This document shows, piece after piece, positions 35,437-44,560 of a stretch of 64,000 nt of DNA (position 1 is the stretch's first letter; each line of letters starts with the position of its first letter). The notes beneath the pieces are model-generated. The model saw only the letters and a list, made by a program, of their open reading frames with translations, had not been told where the DNA came from and did not search any database. The position numbers and the translations under genes are program-made. The stretch is from Variovorax sp. Sphag1AA (GTDB lineage Bacteria > Pseudomonadota > Gammaproteobacteria > Burkholderiales > Burkholderiaceae_C), in contig NZ_JACHYC010000001.1 in the NCBI RefSeq assembly GCF_014192575.1, positions 124,001 through 188,000 of the forward strand. Direction: 5' to 3'.

Positions 35437-35462
35437 ATACTACGTATGCCTGTACGTAGTAT
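35437..35462. promoter_or_regulatory. perfect 10-bp inverted repeat, LuxR-type operator candidate
   Basis: Arms ATACTACGTA (35437-35446) and TACGTAGTAT (35453-35462) with 6-bp centre TGCCTG. It lies between the PAS-LuxR gene and the CoA-transferase operon, 68 bp before the latter's ATG. The inner TACGTA is itself palindromic. Ownership by the adjacent LuxR-type regulator is inferred. Confidence 0.75.
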
Positions 35463-35473
35463 CGTCGCTGTCA

Positions 35474-35503
35474 CGGATTCAGCCGGATTCAGCCGGATTC
35501 AAC
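35474..35503 (+). repeat. three tandem 10-bp repeats
   Basis: CGGATTCAGC twice (35474-35483, 35484-35493), then CGGATTCAAC (35494-35503). One-helical-turn periodicity in a 5' leader, between the LuxR-type palindrome and the CoA-transferase ATG. Confidence 0.85.
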
Positions 35504-35529
35504 CACCCACCACCACCGAACGAGGAACC

Positions 35530-36330
35530 ATGGCGAACAAGATCTACCCCTCCGCCGACGCGGCGCTCAAGGGCGTCGTGGCTGACGGCCAGACCCTCGC
35601 TGTCGGAGGCTTCGGCCTCTGCGGCATCCCCGAGGCACTCATCGACGCACTGCACGATTCAGGCGTCAAGAACCTCACCTGCATCTCCAACAACGCGGGC
35701 GTCGACGGCTTTGGCCTCGGCAAGCTGCTCGAGACGCGCCAGATCAAGAAGATGGTCGCGAGCTACGTCGGCGAGAACAAGGAGTTCGAGCGCCAGTACC
35801 TCGCAGGCGAACTCGAGCTCGAATTCACGCCGCAGGGCACGCTGGCCGAAAAGCTGCGCGCCGGCGGCGCCGGCATCCCGGCCTTCTTCACCAAGACCGG
35901 CGTGGGCACGCAGGTCGCCGAAGGCAAGGAACTGCGTGAGTTCGACGGTGAGACCTATGTGATGGAACGCTCGCTCGTTCCCGACGTTGCCCTCGTCAAG
36001 GCCGACGTGGCCGACAAGTCCGGCAACCTGCGCTTCCGCCTGACGGCGCGCAACTTCAACCCGGCCGCTGCGATGGCCGGCAAGATCTGCATCGTCGAAG
36101 TCGAGAAGATCGTCGAAGTCGGTGAGCTCGCACCGGACGACATTCACCTGCCGGGCATCTACGTGCACCGCATCGTGCTCAACGCCACCCCAGAGAAGCG
36201 CATCGAGAAGCGCACCGTGAGCGCGTCGGTCGACGCCGTCGCCGCCAAGGTCGAAGCACAGGCTGCCATCGCACAAGCCGCTGCCGGCAGCGAAGTGCCA
36301 GCGCCGATCAAGAACACCAAAGGAGCCTGA
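35530..36330 (+). CDS. 3-oxoacid CoA-transferase subunit A
   Basis: The 266-residue alpha subunit of a succinyl-CoA:3-ketoacid (acetoacetate) CoA-transferase has the N-terminal [41 protein letters not shown] and the signatures [14 protein letters not shown] and [23 protein letters not shown] precedes the ATG at 35530; an earlier in-frame ATG at 35446 lies inside the palindrome and is not family-like. The beta-subunit gene begins 1 nt after the stop. The pair activates 3-oxoacids at the expense of succinyl-CoA and may serve ketone-body or poly-hydroxybutyrate use. A C-terminal extension (about 35 residues, Ala-rich) follows the family core. Confidence 0.93.
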   Translation: MANKIYPSADAALKGVVADGQTLAVGGFGLCGIPEALIDALHDSGVKNLTCISNNAGVDGFGLGKLLETRQIKKMVASYVGENKEFERQYLAGELELEFTPQGTLAEKLRAGGAGIPAFFTKTGVGTQVAEGKELREFDGETYVMERSLVPDVALVKADVADKSGNLRFRLTARNFNPAAAMAGKICIVEVEKIVEVGELAPDDIHLPGIYVHRIVLNATPEKRIEKRTVSASVDAVAAKVEAQAAIAQAAAGSEVPAPIKNTKGA

Positions 36331-36331
36331 C

Positions 36332-36970
36332 ATGCCCTGGACCCAAGACCAGATGGCCGCGCGCGCGGCCCAAGAACTCGAAGACGGCTTCTACGTCAAC
36401 CTCGGCATCGGCATCCCCACGCTGGTCGCGAACTTCGTCGGCGACAAGGAAGTGTGGCTGCAGAGCGAGAACGGCATGCTCGGCATCGGCCCGTTTCCGA
36501 CCGAAGACCAGGTCGACGCCGACCTGATCAACGCCGGCAAGCAGACCGTGACCACGCTGCCCGGCAGCGCCATCTTCGGCAGCCATGACAGCTTCGCGAT
36601 GATCCGCGGCGGCAAGATCAACCTGTCGATCCTCGGCGCCATGCAGGTGAGCGCCAAGGGTGACCTCGCCAACTGGATGATCCCCGGCAAGATGGTCAAG
36701 GGCATGGGCGGCGCGATGGACCTCGTCGCGGGCGTCAAGCGCGTGATCATTCTGATGGAGCACGTCGCGAAGAAGAAGGATGGCACCGAGGACCTCAAGA
36801 TCCTCGACAACTGCTCGCTGCCGCTGACCGGCGTGGGCGTGGTCGACCGCATCATCACTGACCTGGCTGTGATCGACGTGACCTCTGACGGCCTCAAGGT
36901 CGTCGAACTGGCACCGGGCGTGAGCTTCGAGCAACTCCAGTCGAAGACCGGGCCGAAGCTGATTCAGTAA
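36332..36970 (+). CDS. 3-oxoacid CoA-transferase subunit B
   Basis: The 212-residue beta subunit carries the catalytic glutamate in [10 protein letters not shown] (Glu46), which forms the CoA thioester intermediate. Family stretches [34 protein letters not shown] and [31 protein letters not shown] are intact. It is 1 nt downstream of subunit A, and the two form the active heterodimer or tetramer. The NYN protein gene begins 10 bp later. Confidence 0.95.
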   Translation: MPWTQDQMAARAAQELEDGFYVNLGIGIPTLVANFVGDKEVWLQSENGMLGIGPFPTEDQVDADLINAGKQTVTTLPGSAIFGSHDSFAMIRGGKINLSILGAMQVSAKGDLANWMIPGKMVKGMGGAMDLVAGVKRVIILMEHVAKKKDGTEDLKILDNCSLPLTGVGVVDRIITDLAVIDVTSDGLKVVELAPGVSFEQLQSKTGPKLIQ

Positions 36971-36980
36971 TCTCCCGCGG

Positions 36981-37898
36981 ATGAAAGCCAACGGCGAAGC
37001 GAAGGTCGCGATCTACTGGGATTTCGAGAACCTGCACGCGGTCCTCACCGACCAGAAGAACGGGCAGGACTACTACCGTGACCATCGCATGAGCGTGCAG
37101 GCGCCGGTGGTCGACGTGACCCCGGTGCTCGACTACGCAGCGTCGTTCGGCGATGTGATCATTCATCGCGCGTACGGCAACTGGCAGTTCTTCGCGCGGT
37201 ACCGCGATGCGCTCAACGGCGCGGGCATCGATCTGATCCAGATGTTCCCCCGTGGCGCCAACATGAAGAACAGCGCCGACATCCGGATGGCGCTCGACGC
37301 GCTGAGCGACATCCACGCGCATCCGCACCTGACGCACGTCGTGATCGTCTCGAGCGACAGCGATTTCATCAGCCTGGCGCAGAAGGCCAAGCAGGCGGGC
37401 CGCTTCGTTGCGGGCGTGGGCGTCGAGAACAACAGCAACCGCTTCTGGATCGCGAGCTGCAACGAGTTCAAGTTCTATCGTGCGCTGGTCGAGCTCAGCG
37501 AGGCCAGCGAGCTTGCAGCCTCGGTCGCGGCCGCTGCGGTCCCATCGGCACCCGCGGCTTCCGAGGCACCCGCCAATCCCGTGCCGGACGCCGCCGTGAC
37601 GCCGGCCGCGCCTGAGTTGCCGACGCTTCTCTCAGTCGATGAAGCGCGCGAAACGCTGATCAAGTCGCTGACGCAGCTTGTCGCGCGGCAAGGTGACAAC
37701 TACGTGAAGCGCGGAGCGCTCAAGTCCCTGATGAAGCGGCTGATGCCGGCCTTCGACGAGCGGACGCTGGGTTGCAGCAGCTTCACGAGCTTTCTCGAAA
37801 AGTTTCCCGACATCGTGCGGATCGTGGACGCGGACGGCGGTGGTCACGTCGCGCTGGTCGATGCCGCGCTGGCTGAGCCGGAGTCCGCCACACGCTGA
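36981..37898 (+). CDS. NYN-domain putative ribonuclease with OST-HTH/LOTUS domain
   Basis: The 305-residue protein has an N-terminal NYN (PIN-like) nuclease domain, about residues 8-165. Acidic metal-binding residues are in AIYWDFENLH, NSADIRMALDAL and VIVSSDSDFISLA. An Ala/Pro-rich linker (about 175-215) leads to a C-terminal OST-HTH/LOTUS domain (about 220-295: EARETLIKSLTQLVARQGDNYVKRGALKSLMKRL, then TSFLEKFPDIV). LabA/MARF1-like proteins of this layout cut or bind RNA. It lies 10 bp after the CoA-transferase operon, perhaps by read-through. Targets are unknown. Confidence 0.88.
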   Translation: MKANGEAKVAIYWDFENLHAVLTDQKNGQDYYRDHRMSVQAPVVDVTPVLDYAASFGDVIIHRAYGNWQFFARYRDALNGAGIDLIQMFPRGANMKNSADIRMALDALSDIHAHPHLTHVVIVSSDSDFISLAQKAKQAGRFVAGVGVENNSNRFWIASCNEFKFYRALVELSEASELAASVAAAAVPSAPAASEAPANPVPDAAVTPAAPELPTLLSVDEARETLIKSLTQLVARQGDNYVKRGALKSLMKRLMPAFDERTLGCSSFTSFLEKFPDIVRIVDADGGGHVALVDAALAEPESATR

Positions 37899-37936
37899 GC
37901 GCGGGGTGGCCTCTGCCTTTGCATGGAGGTCCGAAC

Positions 37937-39316
37937 ATGATTGCGAAAGACGCGCTGGGTGGAATCTGGCGAATGGCCGGTTTGCCCGAGGATGCGCTGG
38001 CCTACGTGCAACTCAGTGGCGAAGATCCGGTTCTGCCCTCGTCCTTCGCGGTCGGTGCAGCCGCGCAGAGCACCATCGCGGCGGCCGCACTCGCTGCATG
38101 CGAACTGGGCCATGCGCGCGGTGCGCCGCGCCAGCAGGTAGCGGTGGACATGCAGCATGCGGCGCTTGAATGCACCGCATGGTTCAGCATCGATGGTCGC
38201 GCGCCGGATATCTGGGATGCGTTCTCGGGCCTCTATCGCGCGTCCGACGGGTGGGTGCGAATACATGCCAATTTCGCGCACCATCGCGAAGGCGCGCTGC
38301 GGTTGCTGGGACTCGATCCGGCCACCGCGCAACGCGCGGACGCAGAAGCGGCGATGCAGTCGTGGAAGGCCAAGGACTTCGAGGACGCGGCCGCTGCCAA
38401 GGGTTTGGTCGCCACCGCGTTGCGGCGGTTCGACGAATGGGACGCGACGCCACAGGGCCAGGCGCTCTCCGGCCAGCCGCTGTTCACCATCGAGCGCATC
38501 GGCGATGCGTCGCCGCTCGCACTGCCGCCGCTCGCGGACGATGCGCGTCCGCTGTCGGGCGTGCGCGTACTCGACCTCACCCGGATCCTCGCCGGCCCGG
38601 TCGGCGGTCGCGCGCTGGCGGCCTATGGAGCCGACGTGATGCTCGTCAATTCACCGAACCTGCCGAACATCGAAGCCGTCGCGGACACGAGCCGCGGCAA
38701 GCTTTCAACGCACATCGATCTGCAGAACCAACAAGGGCGCGACGCGCTCGGCCGTTTGCGGGGCGATGCGCATGTGTTCATTCAGGGCTATCGACCCGGC
38801 GGCATTGCGGCGCTCGGATTCGGGCCGGACGATGCGGCGCGCGCACGTCCGGGCATCGTCTACGTCTCGCTCACCGCCTACGGCACGCAGGGCCCTTGGG
38901 CATCGCGCCGTGGCTTCGATTCGCTCGTGCAGACGGCCATGGGCTTCAACCATGCCGAAGGCGAAGCTGCAGGCGGCGGCAAGCCGCGGCCGCTGCCGAT
39001 GCAGATCCTCGACGAAGCGACCGGCTATCTCATCGCCATGGGCGCGTCGGCCGCGATGTGCCGCCAGCGGCGCGAAGGCGGAAGCTGGCATGTGCAGGTG
39101 TCGCTCGCGCAAACGGGCCACTGGCTGCGCAGCCTGGGTCGCGTGCCTGATGGATTGAAGATCGCCGTGCCCGACAAGACGCCTTTTCTCGAAACCTCAC
39201 CTTCCGGTTTCGGCGAATTGACCGGCCTGAGCCACAGCGCACGCCTGTCGCGCACACCCGCCGCATGGCCGCGGCCTTCGATGCCGCCCGGGAGCCATCC
39301 GCCGGTGTGGCCCTAG
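37937..39316 (+). CDS. family III CoA-transferase (CaiB/BaiF)
   Basis: The 459-residue protein is a family III CoA-transferase. The core spans about residues 195-410: GVRVLDLTRILAGPVGGRALAAYGADVM, the Asp-region SRGKLSTHIDLQNQQGR, GYRPGGIAALGFGPDDAARARPGIVYVSLTAYG and GFDSLVQTAMGFNHAEG. A GGAGG Shine-Dalgarno about 7 nt before 37937 favours that start over the ATG at 37919. The N-terminal 180 residues form a second, degenerate CoA-transferase-like half that lacks the LDLTR core. The substrate is unknown; the family transfers CoA between carboxylic acids. Confidence 0.85.
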   Translation: MIAKDALGGIWRMAGLPEDALAYVQLSGEDPVLPSSFAVGAAAQSTIAAAALAACELGHARGAPRQQVAVDMQHAALECTAWFSIDGRAPDIWDAFSGLYRASDGWVRIHANFAHHREGALRLLGLDPATAQRADAEAAMQSWKAKDFEDAAAAKGLVATALRRFDEWDATPQGQALSGQPLFTIERIGDASPLALPPLADDARPLSGVRVLDLTRILAGPVGGRALAAYGADVMLVNSPNLPNIEAVADTSRGKLSTHIDLQNQQGRDALGRLRGDAHVFIQGYRPGGIAALGFGPDDAARARPGIVYVSLTAYGTQGPWASRRGFDSLVQTAMGFNHAEGEAAGGGKPRPLPMQILDEATGYLIAMGASAAMCRQRREGGSWHVQVSLAQTGHWLRSLGRVPDGLKIAVPDKTPFLETSPSGFGELTGLSHSARLSRTPAAWPRPSMPPGSHPPVWP

Positions 39317-39417
39317 TCATCACCTCGCCAAGGGATGTGCCGCTGCGCATCGCCGACTAGATTTGGCGGTGCACGGTCGACCTGATCGACCGGCAATCAG
39401 GAAGGAAGGTGATCGTC

Positions 39418-39681
39418 ATGAACAAGCGATCAACAGGGGGCTTTCCAAAGTTCGGATGGCAATGGGTCATCTCGCTGGCGCTGCTGGCGACAGTAGGACT
39501 CGGCAGCTCGATCGTCGAAGGCCTGTCTGAAACTGCGCATCGCTCGAAGGCTCCCGTGACGCGGCCTGCTGCCGCGCAAGCGCAATCCACCGAGCAAACT
39601 ACCTACCCAGTGCCTGCGGCGAGCGACGTGTTCTCGGGCACGCCGGCTCCGCAGTCCACGGATGTGATTCCGAGCTTCTGA
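39418..39681 (+). CDS. small exported or membrane-anchored hypothetical protein
   Basis: The 87-residue protein starts at ATG 39418 with a GGAAGGAAGG Shine-Dalgarno. Residues 15-32 (WVISLALLATVGLGSSIV) form a single membrane segment or uncleaved signal anchor. The rest is polar and Ala/Pro/Ser/Thr-rich (for example RPAAAQAQSTEQTTYPVP), which suggests disorder at the outer face of the membrane. No family is recognised. It is flanked by a CoA-transferase gene (about 100 bp) and the convergent LysR gene (1 bp). Confidence 0.6.
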   Translation: MNKRSTGGFPKFGWQWVISLALLATVGLGSSIVEGLSETAHRSKAPVTRPAAAQAQSTEQTTYPVPAASDVFSGTPAPQSTDVIPSF

Positions 39682-39682
39682 A

Positions 39683-40594
39683 TCAGGCTGGCTCGCCGCC
39701 GTGCTCGGGCGGCAAAAGGATGTCGCGTTGCGCTTCCACGGTCTCCTTCAGAAAGTCCCACACCACCTTCATGCGTGCGAGGTGCCGCGTCTCGGCGGGC
39801 ACCGACATCCAGAAGGTGCGGATGAAATTCGCCTCACCCGGCAGCACGCGCCGCAATGACTTGTCGCGTTCGGCGATGAAGGCTGGAAGCACCGCGATAC
39901 CCGCACCCGCGGCGGTGGCCTGATGCTGCGCGAGGATGCTCGTGCTGCGCAGGGCGAACGAGTCGGGCTTGTACAGCTCGTCGAGGTACTGCAGTTCCTT
40001 GCTGAACAGCAGGTCGTCCACGTAGCTGATGAAGGTGTGGCCGCGCAGGTCTTCCCGCGACCGGATCGCGCCGTGTTTCGCGAGGTACTGCTTCGACGCA
40101 TAGAGGCGCAGCACGTAGTCGGTCAGCTTGGTGACTACCACTGGCCCGCGCGCGGGACGTTCGAGCGAAATCACGATATCGGCCTCGCGCCGTGACAGGT
40201 GGACGAGGCGCGGCATCGCGAGCAGGTCGATCACCAGCTTGGGGTGCTGCTGCGCGAAGAGCGCAAGCTGCGGCGCGAGCACCACGGTGCCGAAGCCTTC
40301 GGTGGCGCCGATGCGCACCAGTCCCGACAACCCTTCGTTGGAAGCTGGCGCAGTGCTTTCGACAGCACGGAAGGCGCTTTCCATCGCCTCGACCTGCGGC
40401 TGCAGCCGACGGCCGGCTTCGGTCAGCCGGTGCCCATCCGATTCGCGCGAGAAAAGGGCGGTGCCGATTTCCTTTTCGAGCGCCTGGATGCGCCGTGCGA
40501 CGGTGGTGTGATCGACCGTCAGCCGACGCGCCGCGCCGACCAGCGTGCCGGTGCGCGCGAGTTCGAGAAAGAAGCGCAGGTTGTCCCAATCCAT
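39683..40594 (-). CDS. LysR-family transcriptional regulator (putative regulator of mms operon)
   Basis: This 303-residue LysR-type protein has the N-terminal helix-turn-helix MDWDNLRFFLELARTGTLVGAARRLTVDHTTVARRIQALE and an effector domain containing SLRRVLPGEANF. The helix motif VDHTTVARRI is typical of the branch also containing MmsR-like and DsdC-like regulators; naming it further would be guesswork. It diverges from the distal valine-degradation operon across 110 bp and probably controls it. An ATG 3 codons upstream (40603) is an alternative start. Confidence 0.87.
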   Translation of the reverse strand: MDWDNLRFFLELARTGTLVGAARRLTVDHTTVARRIQALEKEIGTALFSRESDGHRLTEAGRRLQPQVEAMESAFRAVESTAPASNEGLSGLVRIGATEGFGTVVLAPQLALFAQQHPKLVIDLLAMPRLVHLSRREADIVISLERPARGPVVVTKLTDYVLRLYASKQYLAKHGAIRSREDLRGHTFISYVDDLLFSKELQYLDELYKPDSFALRSTSILAQHQATAAGAGIAVLPAFIAERDKSLRRVLPGEANFIRTFWMSVPAETRHLARMKVVWDFLKETVEAQRDILLPPEHGGEPA

Positions 40595-40704
40595 GCGTTG
40601 CAATTATGCAGATCGGTGATGCGTATTTGTCTATTGCAACGGCAAAAGTGCAAAGCTAGCATCCTTGCTCGCTTCGAACACATTGCATTCAGGAGACAAG
40701 GTTC

Positions 40705-42228
40705 ATGGACGCCACCACCACCCCCGCGACGAAGGTCGCCACCGTCAAGCTGCTCATCGGCGGCAAGTTCGTCGAGTCGAAGACCACCGAGTGGCGCGAC
40801 ATCGTCAACCCAGCCACGCAGCAAGTGCTGGCCAAGGTGCCGTTCGCCACGCAGGACGAAGTCGATGCCGCGGTCGCTTCCGGCAAGGAAGCCTTCAAGA
40901 CTTGGCGCAAGACGGCCATCGGCGCGCGGGCGCGCATCTTCCTCAAGTACCAGCAGCTCATCCGCGAGCACATGGGCGAGCTGGCCGCGATCCTCACGGC
41001 CGAGCAGGGCAAGACGCTTCCCGATGCTGAAGGCGACGTGTTCCGTGGCCTCGAAGTCGTCGAGCATGCGGCCGGCATCGGCAACCTGCAGTTGGGCGAG
41101 TTCGCGAACAACGTCGCGGGCGGTGTCGATACCTACTCGGTGCTGCAGCCGCTCGGCGTGTGCGCGGGCATCACGCCGTTCAACTTCCCCGCCATGATTC
41201 CGCTGTGGATGTTCCCGATGGCGATCGTTACCGGCAACACCTTCGTGCTGAAGCCGTCCGAGCAGGACCCGATGGTCACCATGCGCCTGTGCGAGCTGGC
41301 GATCGAAGCGGGTATTCCGCCCGGCGTGCTCAACGTGGTGCACGGCGGCGAAGCGGTGGTCAACGCGATCTGCGATCACAAGGACATCAAGGCGATCTCG
41401 TTCGTCGGCTCGACCAAGGTCGGCACGCACGTCTACAACCGTGCATCGCTGGCCGGCAAGCGCGTGCAATGCATGATGGGCGCGAAGAACCACGCCATCG
41501 TCATGCCTGATGCGAACAAGGAGCAGACGCTCAATGCACTCGCCGGGGCTGCCTTCGGTGCAGCGGGTCAGCGCTGCATGGCGGTGTCGGTCGCGGTGCT
41601 GGTGGGCGATGCGCGCAATTGGGTTCCCGATCTCGTCGAGAAGGCCAAGACGCTGAAGGTGGGCGCGGGCACCGAGAAGGGCGTGGACGTCGGCCCGCTG
41701 GTCTCGTGCGCGGCGTTCGATCGCGTCACGGGCCTCATCGAGCGCGGCGTGGCCGATGGCGCGACGCTGGCGCTCGACGGACGCAAGCCCACAGTGCCCG
41801 GCTACGAGAAGGGCAACTTCGTCGGCCCGACGGTCTTCGCGGACGTGAAGCCCGGCATGTCGATCTACGAGCAGGAAATCTTCGGCCCGGTGCTGTGCCT
41901 CGTCGGCGCGGACAACATCGACGATGCGATCGAGCTGATCAACGCCAACCCGAATGGCAACGGCACTGCGATCTTCACGCAGTCCGGTGCGGCGGCGCGG
42001 CGCTTCCAGGAAGACATCGACGTGGGGCAGGTCGGCATCAATGTGCCGATCCCGGTGCCGGTGCCGATGTTCTCCTTTACCGGTTCGCGCGCGTCGAAGC
42101 TCGGCGACCTCGGCCCGTACGGCAAGCAGGTGGTGCTGTTCTACACGCAGACCAAGACGGTGACTTCGCGCTGGTTTGACGACAGCACTGTCTCGCACGG
42201 CGTCAACACGACCATCAGCCTCAAGTAA
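40705..42228 (+). CDS. mmsA: methylmalonate-semialdehyde dehydrogenase (CoA-acylating)
   Basis: The 507-residue aldehyde dehydrogenase converts methylmalonate semialdehyde plus CoA and NAD to propionyl-CoA and CO2, the last step of valine breakdown. Family features are [49 protein letters not shown] and the catalytic Cys291 in [14 protein letters not shown]. The Cys-Met-Ala sequence and [14 protein letters not shown] are typical of MmsA rather than of general aldehyde dehydrogenases. It is first in the operon with the dehydrogenase, hydrolase and mmsB genes. Confidence 0.96.
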   Translation: MDATTTPATKVATVKLLIGGKFVESKTTEWRDIVNPATQQVLAKVPFATQDEVDAAVASGKEAFKTWRKTAIGARARIFLKYQQLIREHMGELAAILTAEQGKTLPDAEGDVFRGLEVVEHAAGIGNLQLGEFANNVAGGVDTYSVLQPLGVCAGITPFNFPAMIPLWMFPMAIVTGNTFVLKPSEQDPMVTMRLCELAIEAGIPPGVLNVVHGGEAVVNAICDHKDIKAISFVGSTKVGTHVYNRASLAGKRVQCMMGAKNHAIVMPDANKEQTLNALAGAAFGAAGQRCMAVSVAVLVGDARNWVPDLVEKAKTLKVGAGTEKGVDVGPLVSCAAFDRVTGLIERGVADGATLALDGRKPTVPGYEKGNFVGPTVFADVKPGMSIYEQEIFGPVLCLVGADNIDDAIELINANPNGNGTAIFTQSGAAARRFQEDIDVGQVGINVPIPVPVPMFSFTGSRASKLGDLGPYGKQVVLFYTQTKTVTSRWFDDSTVSHGVNTTISLK

Positions 42229-42238
42229 GCTCGTCCGC

Positions 42239-43393
42239 ATGGACTTCGAGCTGACTGAAGAGCAGCGCGCCTTCGCGCATACCGCGCGCGAATTCGCGCT
42301 CGCCGAATTCGCGCCGCACGCGGCCCGGTGGGACGCCGAGGCGATCTTCCCCAAGGAAGCGATCGCCAAGGCGGGTGAACTGGGTTTCTGCGGCCTCTAC
42401 GCACCCGAGAGCATCGAAGGGCTGGCGCTGCCGCGCCTCGATGCGACGCTGGTGTTCGAGGAGATGGCGGCGGTCGATCCGTCGACCACCGCCTTCATCA
42501 CGATCCACAACATGGCGACGTGGATGCTCGGCACCTGGGGAGGCCCTGCGGTGCGCGAGCGCTGGGGTGCCGACCTGACCAGTGGCCGCAAGCTCGCCTC
42601 GTACTGTTTGACCGAACCCGGTGCGGGCTCCGATGCCGGCTCGCTCAAGACGCGCGCCGAGTTGCAGGGCAACGAGTACGTCATCAACGGCGGCAAGGCC
42701 TTCATCTCCGGCGCCGGTTCGACCGACGTACTTGTGCTGATGGCGCGCACCGGCGGCGGCGGCCCGAGCGGCATCTCGGCCATCGCGGTGCCGGCCGATG
42801 CGCCCGGCATCAGCTACGGCAAGAAGGAACACAAGATGGGCTGGAACAGCCAGCCCACGCGCACCATCAACTTCGACAACGTGCGTGTGCCCGCGGAAAA
42901 CCTTCTCGGCAAGGAAGGCGAGGGCTTCCGCATCGCGATGAAGGGGCTCGATGGCGGGCGCATCAACATCGCGACCTGCTCGGTCGGTGCTGCGCAGGGC
43001 GCGCTCGATGCGGCTCGGCGCTATCTGCATGAACGGCAGCAGTTCGGCAAGCCGCTCTCGAGCTTTCAGGCGCTGCAGTTCAAGTTGGCAGACATGGCGA
43101 CCGAACTCGTCGCCGCGCGCCAGATGGTGCGTATGGCCGCAAGCAAGCTCGATGCGGGTCATGCCGATGCGAGCACCTATTGCGCCATGGCCAAGCGCTT
43201 TGCGACCGATGCGGGCTTCACCGTCTGCAACGAGGCGCTGCAACTGCATGGCGGCTATGGCTACCTGAGCGAATTCCCGCTGGAGCGGCTGGTGCGCGAT
43301 GCGCGCGTGCACCAGATCCTCGAAGGCACCAACGAAATCATGCGAATGATCGTCGCCCGCAAGCTGCTGGATGGCGACGCCGATATCCGATAA
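42239..43393 (+). CDS. acyl-CoA dehydrogenase, isobutyryl-CoA dehydrogenase-like
   Basis: The 384-residue flavoprotein has MDFELTEEQRAF at the N-terminus, the FAD/substrate motif SYCLTEPGAGSDAGSLKT and the GWNSQPTRTINFDNVRVPAENLLG region. ALQLHGGYGYLSEFPLERLVRDARVHQILEGTNEIMR contains the catalytic Glu. Within a valine operon it should oxidise isobutyryl-CoA to methacrylyl-CoA, with electrons going to ETF and the ETF-QO encoded at 18.4 kb. It starts 10 bp after mmsA. Confidence 0.92.
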   Translation: MDFELTEEQRAFAHTAREFALAEFAPHAARWDAEAIFPKEAIAKAGELGFCGLYAPESIEGLALPRLDATLVFEEMAAVDPSTTAFITIHNMATWMLGTWGGPAVRERWGADLTSGRKLASYCLTEPGAGSDAGSLKTRAELQGNEYVINGGKAFISGAGSTDVLVLMARTGGGGPSGISAIAVPADAPGISYGKKEHKMGWNSQPTRTINFDNVRVPAENLLGKEGEGFRIAMKGLDGGRINIATCSVGAAQGALDAARRYLHERQQFGKPLSSFQALQFKLADMATELVAARQMVRMAASKLDAGHADASTYCAMAKRFATDAGFTVCNEALQLHGGYGYLSEFPLERLVRDARVHQILEGTNEIMRMIVARKLLDGDADIR

Positions 43394-43405
43394 CAACCAG
43401 AACCA

Positions 43406-44521
43406 ATGACCGATCCCGTCGTTCTCTTCAACGAAATCAAGACCGCCAATGGCAAGCGCTTCGGCGTGGCCACGCTCAATTCGCCCGCATCGCTCAACTC
43501 GCTCTCGGTTGCGATGGTGCGGCTGCTGATCCCCAAGCTGCGCGAGTGGGCGCAGGACGATGGCGTGGTTGGCGTACTGCTGGATGCATCGGGCGAGAAG
43601 GCCTTCTGCGCCGGTGGCGATCTGCGCCAGCTCTACCAGACGCTGCTCGAATGCGGGCCCGCGCGCAACACCTATGCCGAAGAGTTCTTCAGCGAAGAGT
43701 ACGAACTCGACCACCTGATCCATACCTTTCCCAAGCCTTTCCTGTGCTGGGGGCACGGCATCGTGATGGGTGGCGGCGTGGGGCTGATGGCAGGCGCGTC
43801 GCATCGTGTGGTGACGCTGCAAAGCCGCGTGGCCATGCCCGAGATCAACATCGGCCTGTATCCCGACGTGGGCGGAAGCTGGTTCCTGCGCCGCGCGCCC
43901 GGGCGTGTCGGGCTGTTCCTGGCGCTCACCGCAGCGCCATTGAATGCAGCCGATGCGATCTTCTGCGGGCTCGCGGATATCGTCGTGCCGCACGAACGCA
44001 AGGCACAAGTGCTCGAAGGCATTGCGGGTGCAGCCTGGCAGGGTGAATCGAAAGCGGATCGCGCGTTGCTGTCGCGCCTGCTTGCCAAGGCGGGCGAAGG
44101 CGCCGAAAGGCAGCCGTCGAAGTTGCGCGACCACTTCGACACCATCAACGATCTGATGGCCGGCGACGATCTGCTCGACATCGCGAATCGCCTGCGCCAA
44201 CTGAAGTCGGACGATGCATGGCTGCAGACTGCGGGCGCCACGTTCACGAAGGGCTCTCCGAGTTCCGCGGCACTGTCTTTTGCGCTCTGGCAGCGCGTCA
44301 CACGCATGTCGCTCGCCGAAGTGTTCCGCCTCGAATACTGGGCGTCGCTCGGTTGCTGCGCGCACAAGGACTTTGCGGAAGGCATTCGCGCGTTGTTGAT
44401 CGAGAAGGATCGCAATCCCCGCTGGAGCCCTGCGACGCTCGAAGAGATCACGCCCGAGTTCATCGAAGACCACCTGCGCGTGCGCGCGCCAGGGCCGCAT
44501 CCGCTGGCCGCGCTCGTCTGA
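43406..44521 (+). CDS. 3-hydroxyisobutyryl-CoA hydrolase (crotonase superfamily)
   Basis: This 371-residue crotonase-fold protein is longer than ordinary enoyl-CoA hydratases and matches the 3-hydroxyisobutyryl-CoA hydrolase subgroup. The oxyanion-hole stretch KAFCAGGDLRQLYQ is followed by CWGHGIVMGGGVGLMAGASHRVVT and MPEINIGLYPDVGGSWFLRR, the ordered triplet seen in HIBCH. The C-terminal part ends FIEDHLRVRAPGPHPLAALV. It would release 3-hydroxyisobutyrate for MmsB. It is 12 bp after the dehydrogenase gene. No separate methacrylyl-CoA hydratase gene is in the cluster. Confidence 0.9.
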   Translation: MTDPVVLFNEIKTANGKRFGVATLNSPASLNSLSVAMVRLLIPKLREWAQDDGVVGVLLDASGEKAFCAGGDLRQLYQTLLECGPARNTYAEEFFSEEYELDHLIHTFPKPFLCWGHGIVMGGGVGLMAGASHRVVTLQSRVAMPEINIGLYPDVGGSWFLRRAPGRVGLFLALTAAPLNAADAIFCGLADIVVPHERKAQVLEGIAGAAWQGESKADRALLSRLLAKAGEGAERQPSKLRDHFDTINDLMAGDDLLDIANRLRQLKSDDAWLQTAGATFTKGSPSSAALSFALWQRVTRMSLAEVFRLEYWASLGCCAHKDFAEGIRALLIEKDRNPRWSPATLEEITPEFIEDHLRVRAPGPHPLAALV

Positions 44522-44560
44522 ATTCCATTCATCGCCAACAAAGCAACGGAGACAAAGGAT

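Noticed and set aside
35446..35529. upstream ATG for the CoA-transferase subunit A
   Set aside because: It lies inside the palindrome, lacks a ribosome binding site, and the extra residues do not resemble the family; ATG 35530 with AGGA fits.
40519..42369. 616-codon open frame opposite mmsA
   Set aside because: Antisense shadow of a gene with complete catalytic motifs.
42400..42435. altered residues in the acyl-CoA dehydrogenase near residues 55-65 as a sign of damage
   Set aside because: The stretch is a surface loop, reading frame and catalytic motifs are intact, and substitutions there are common.
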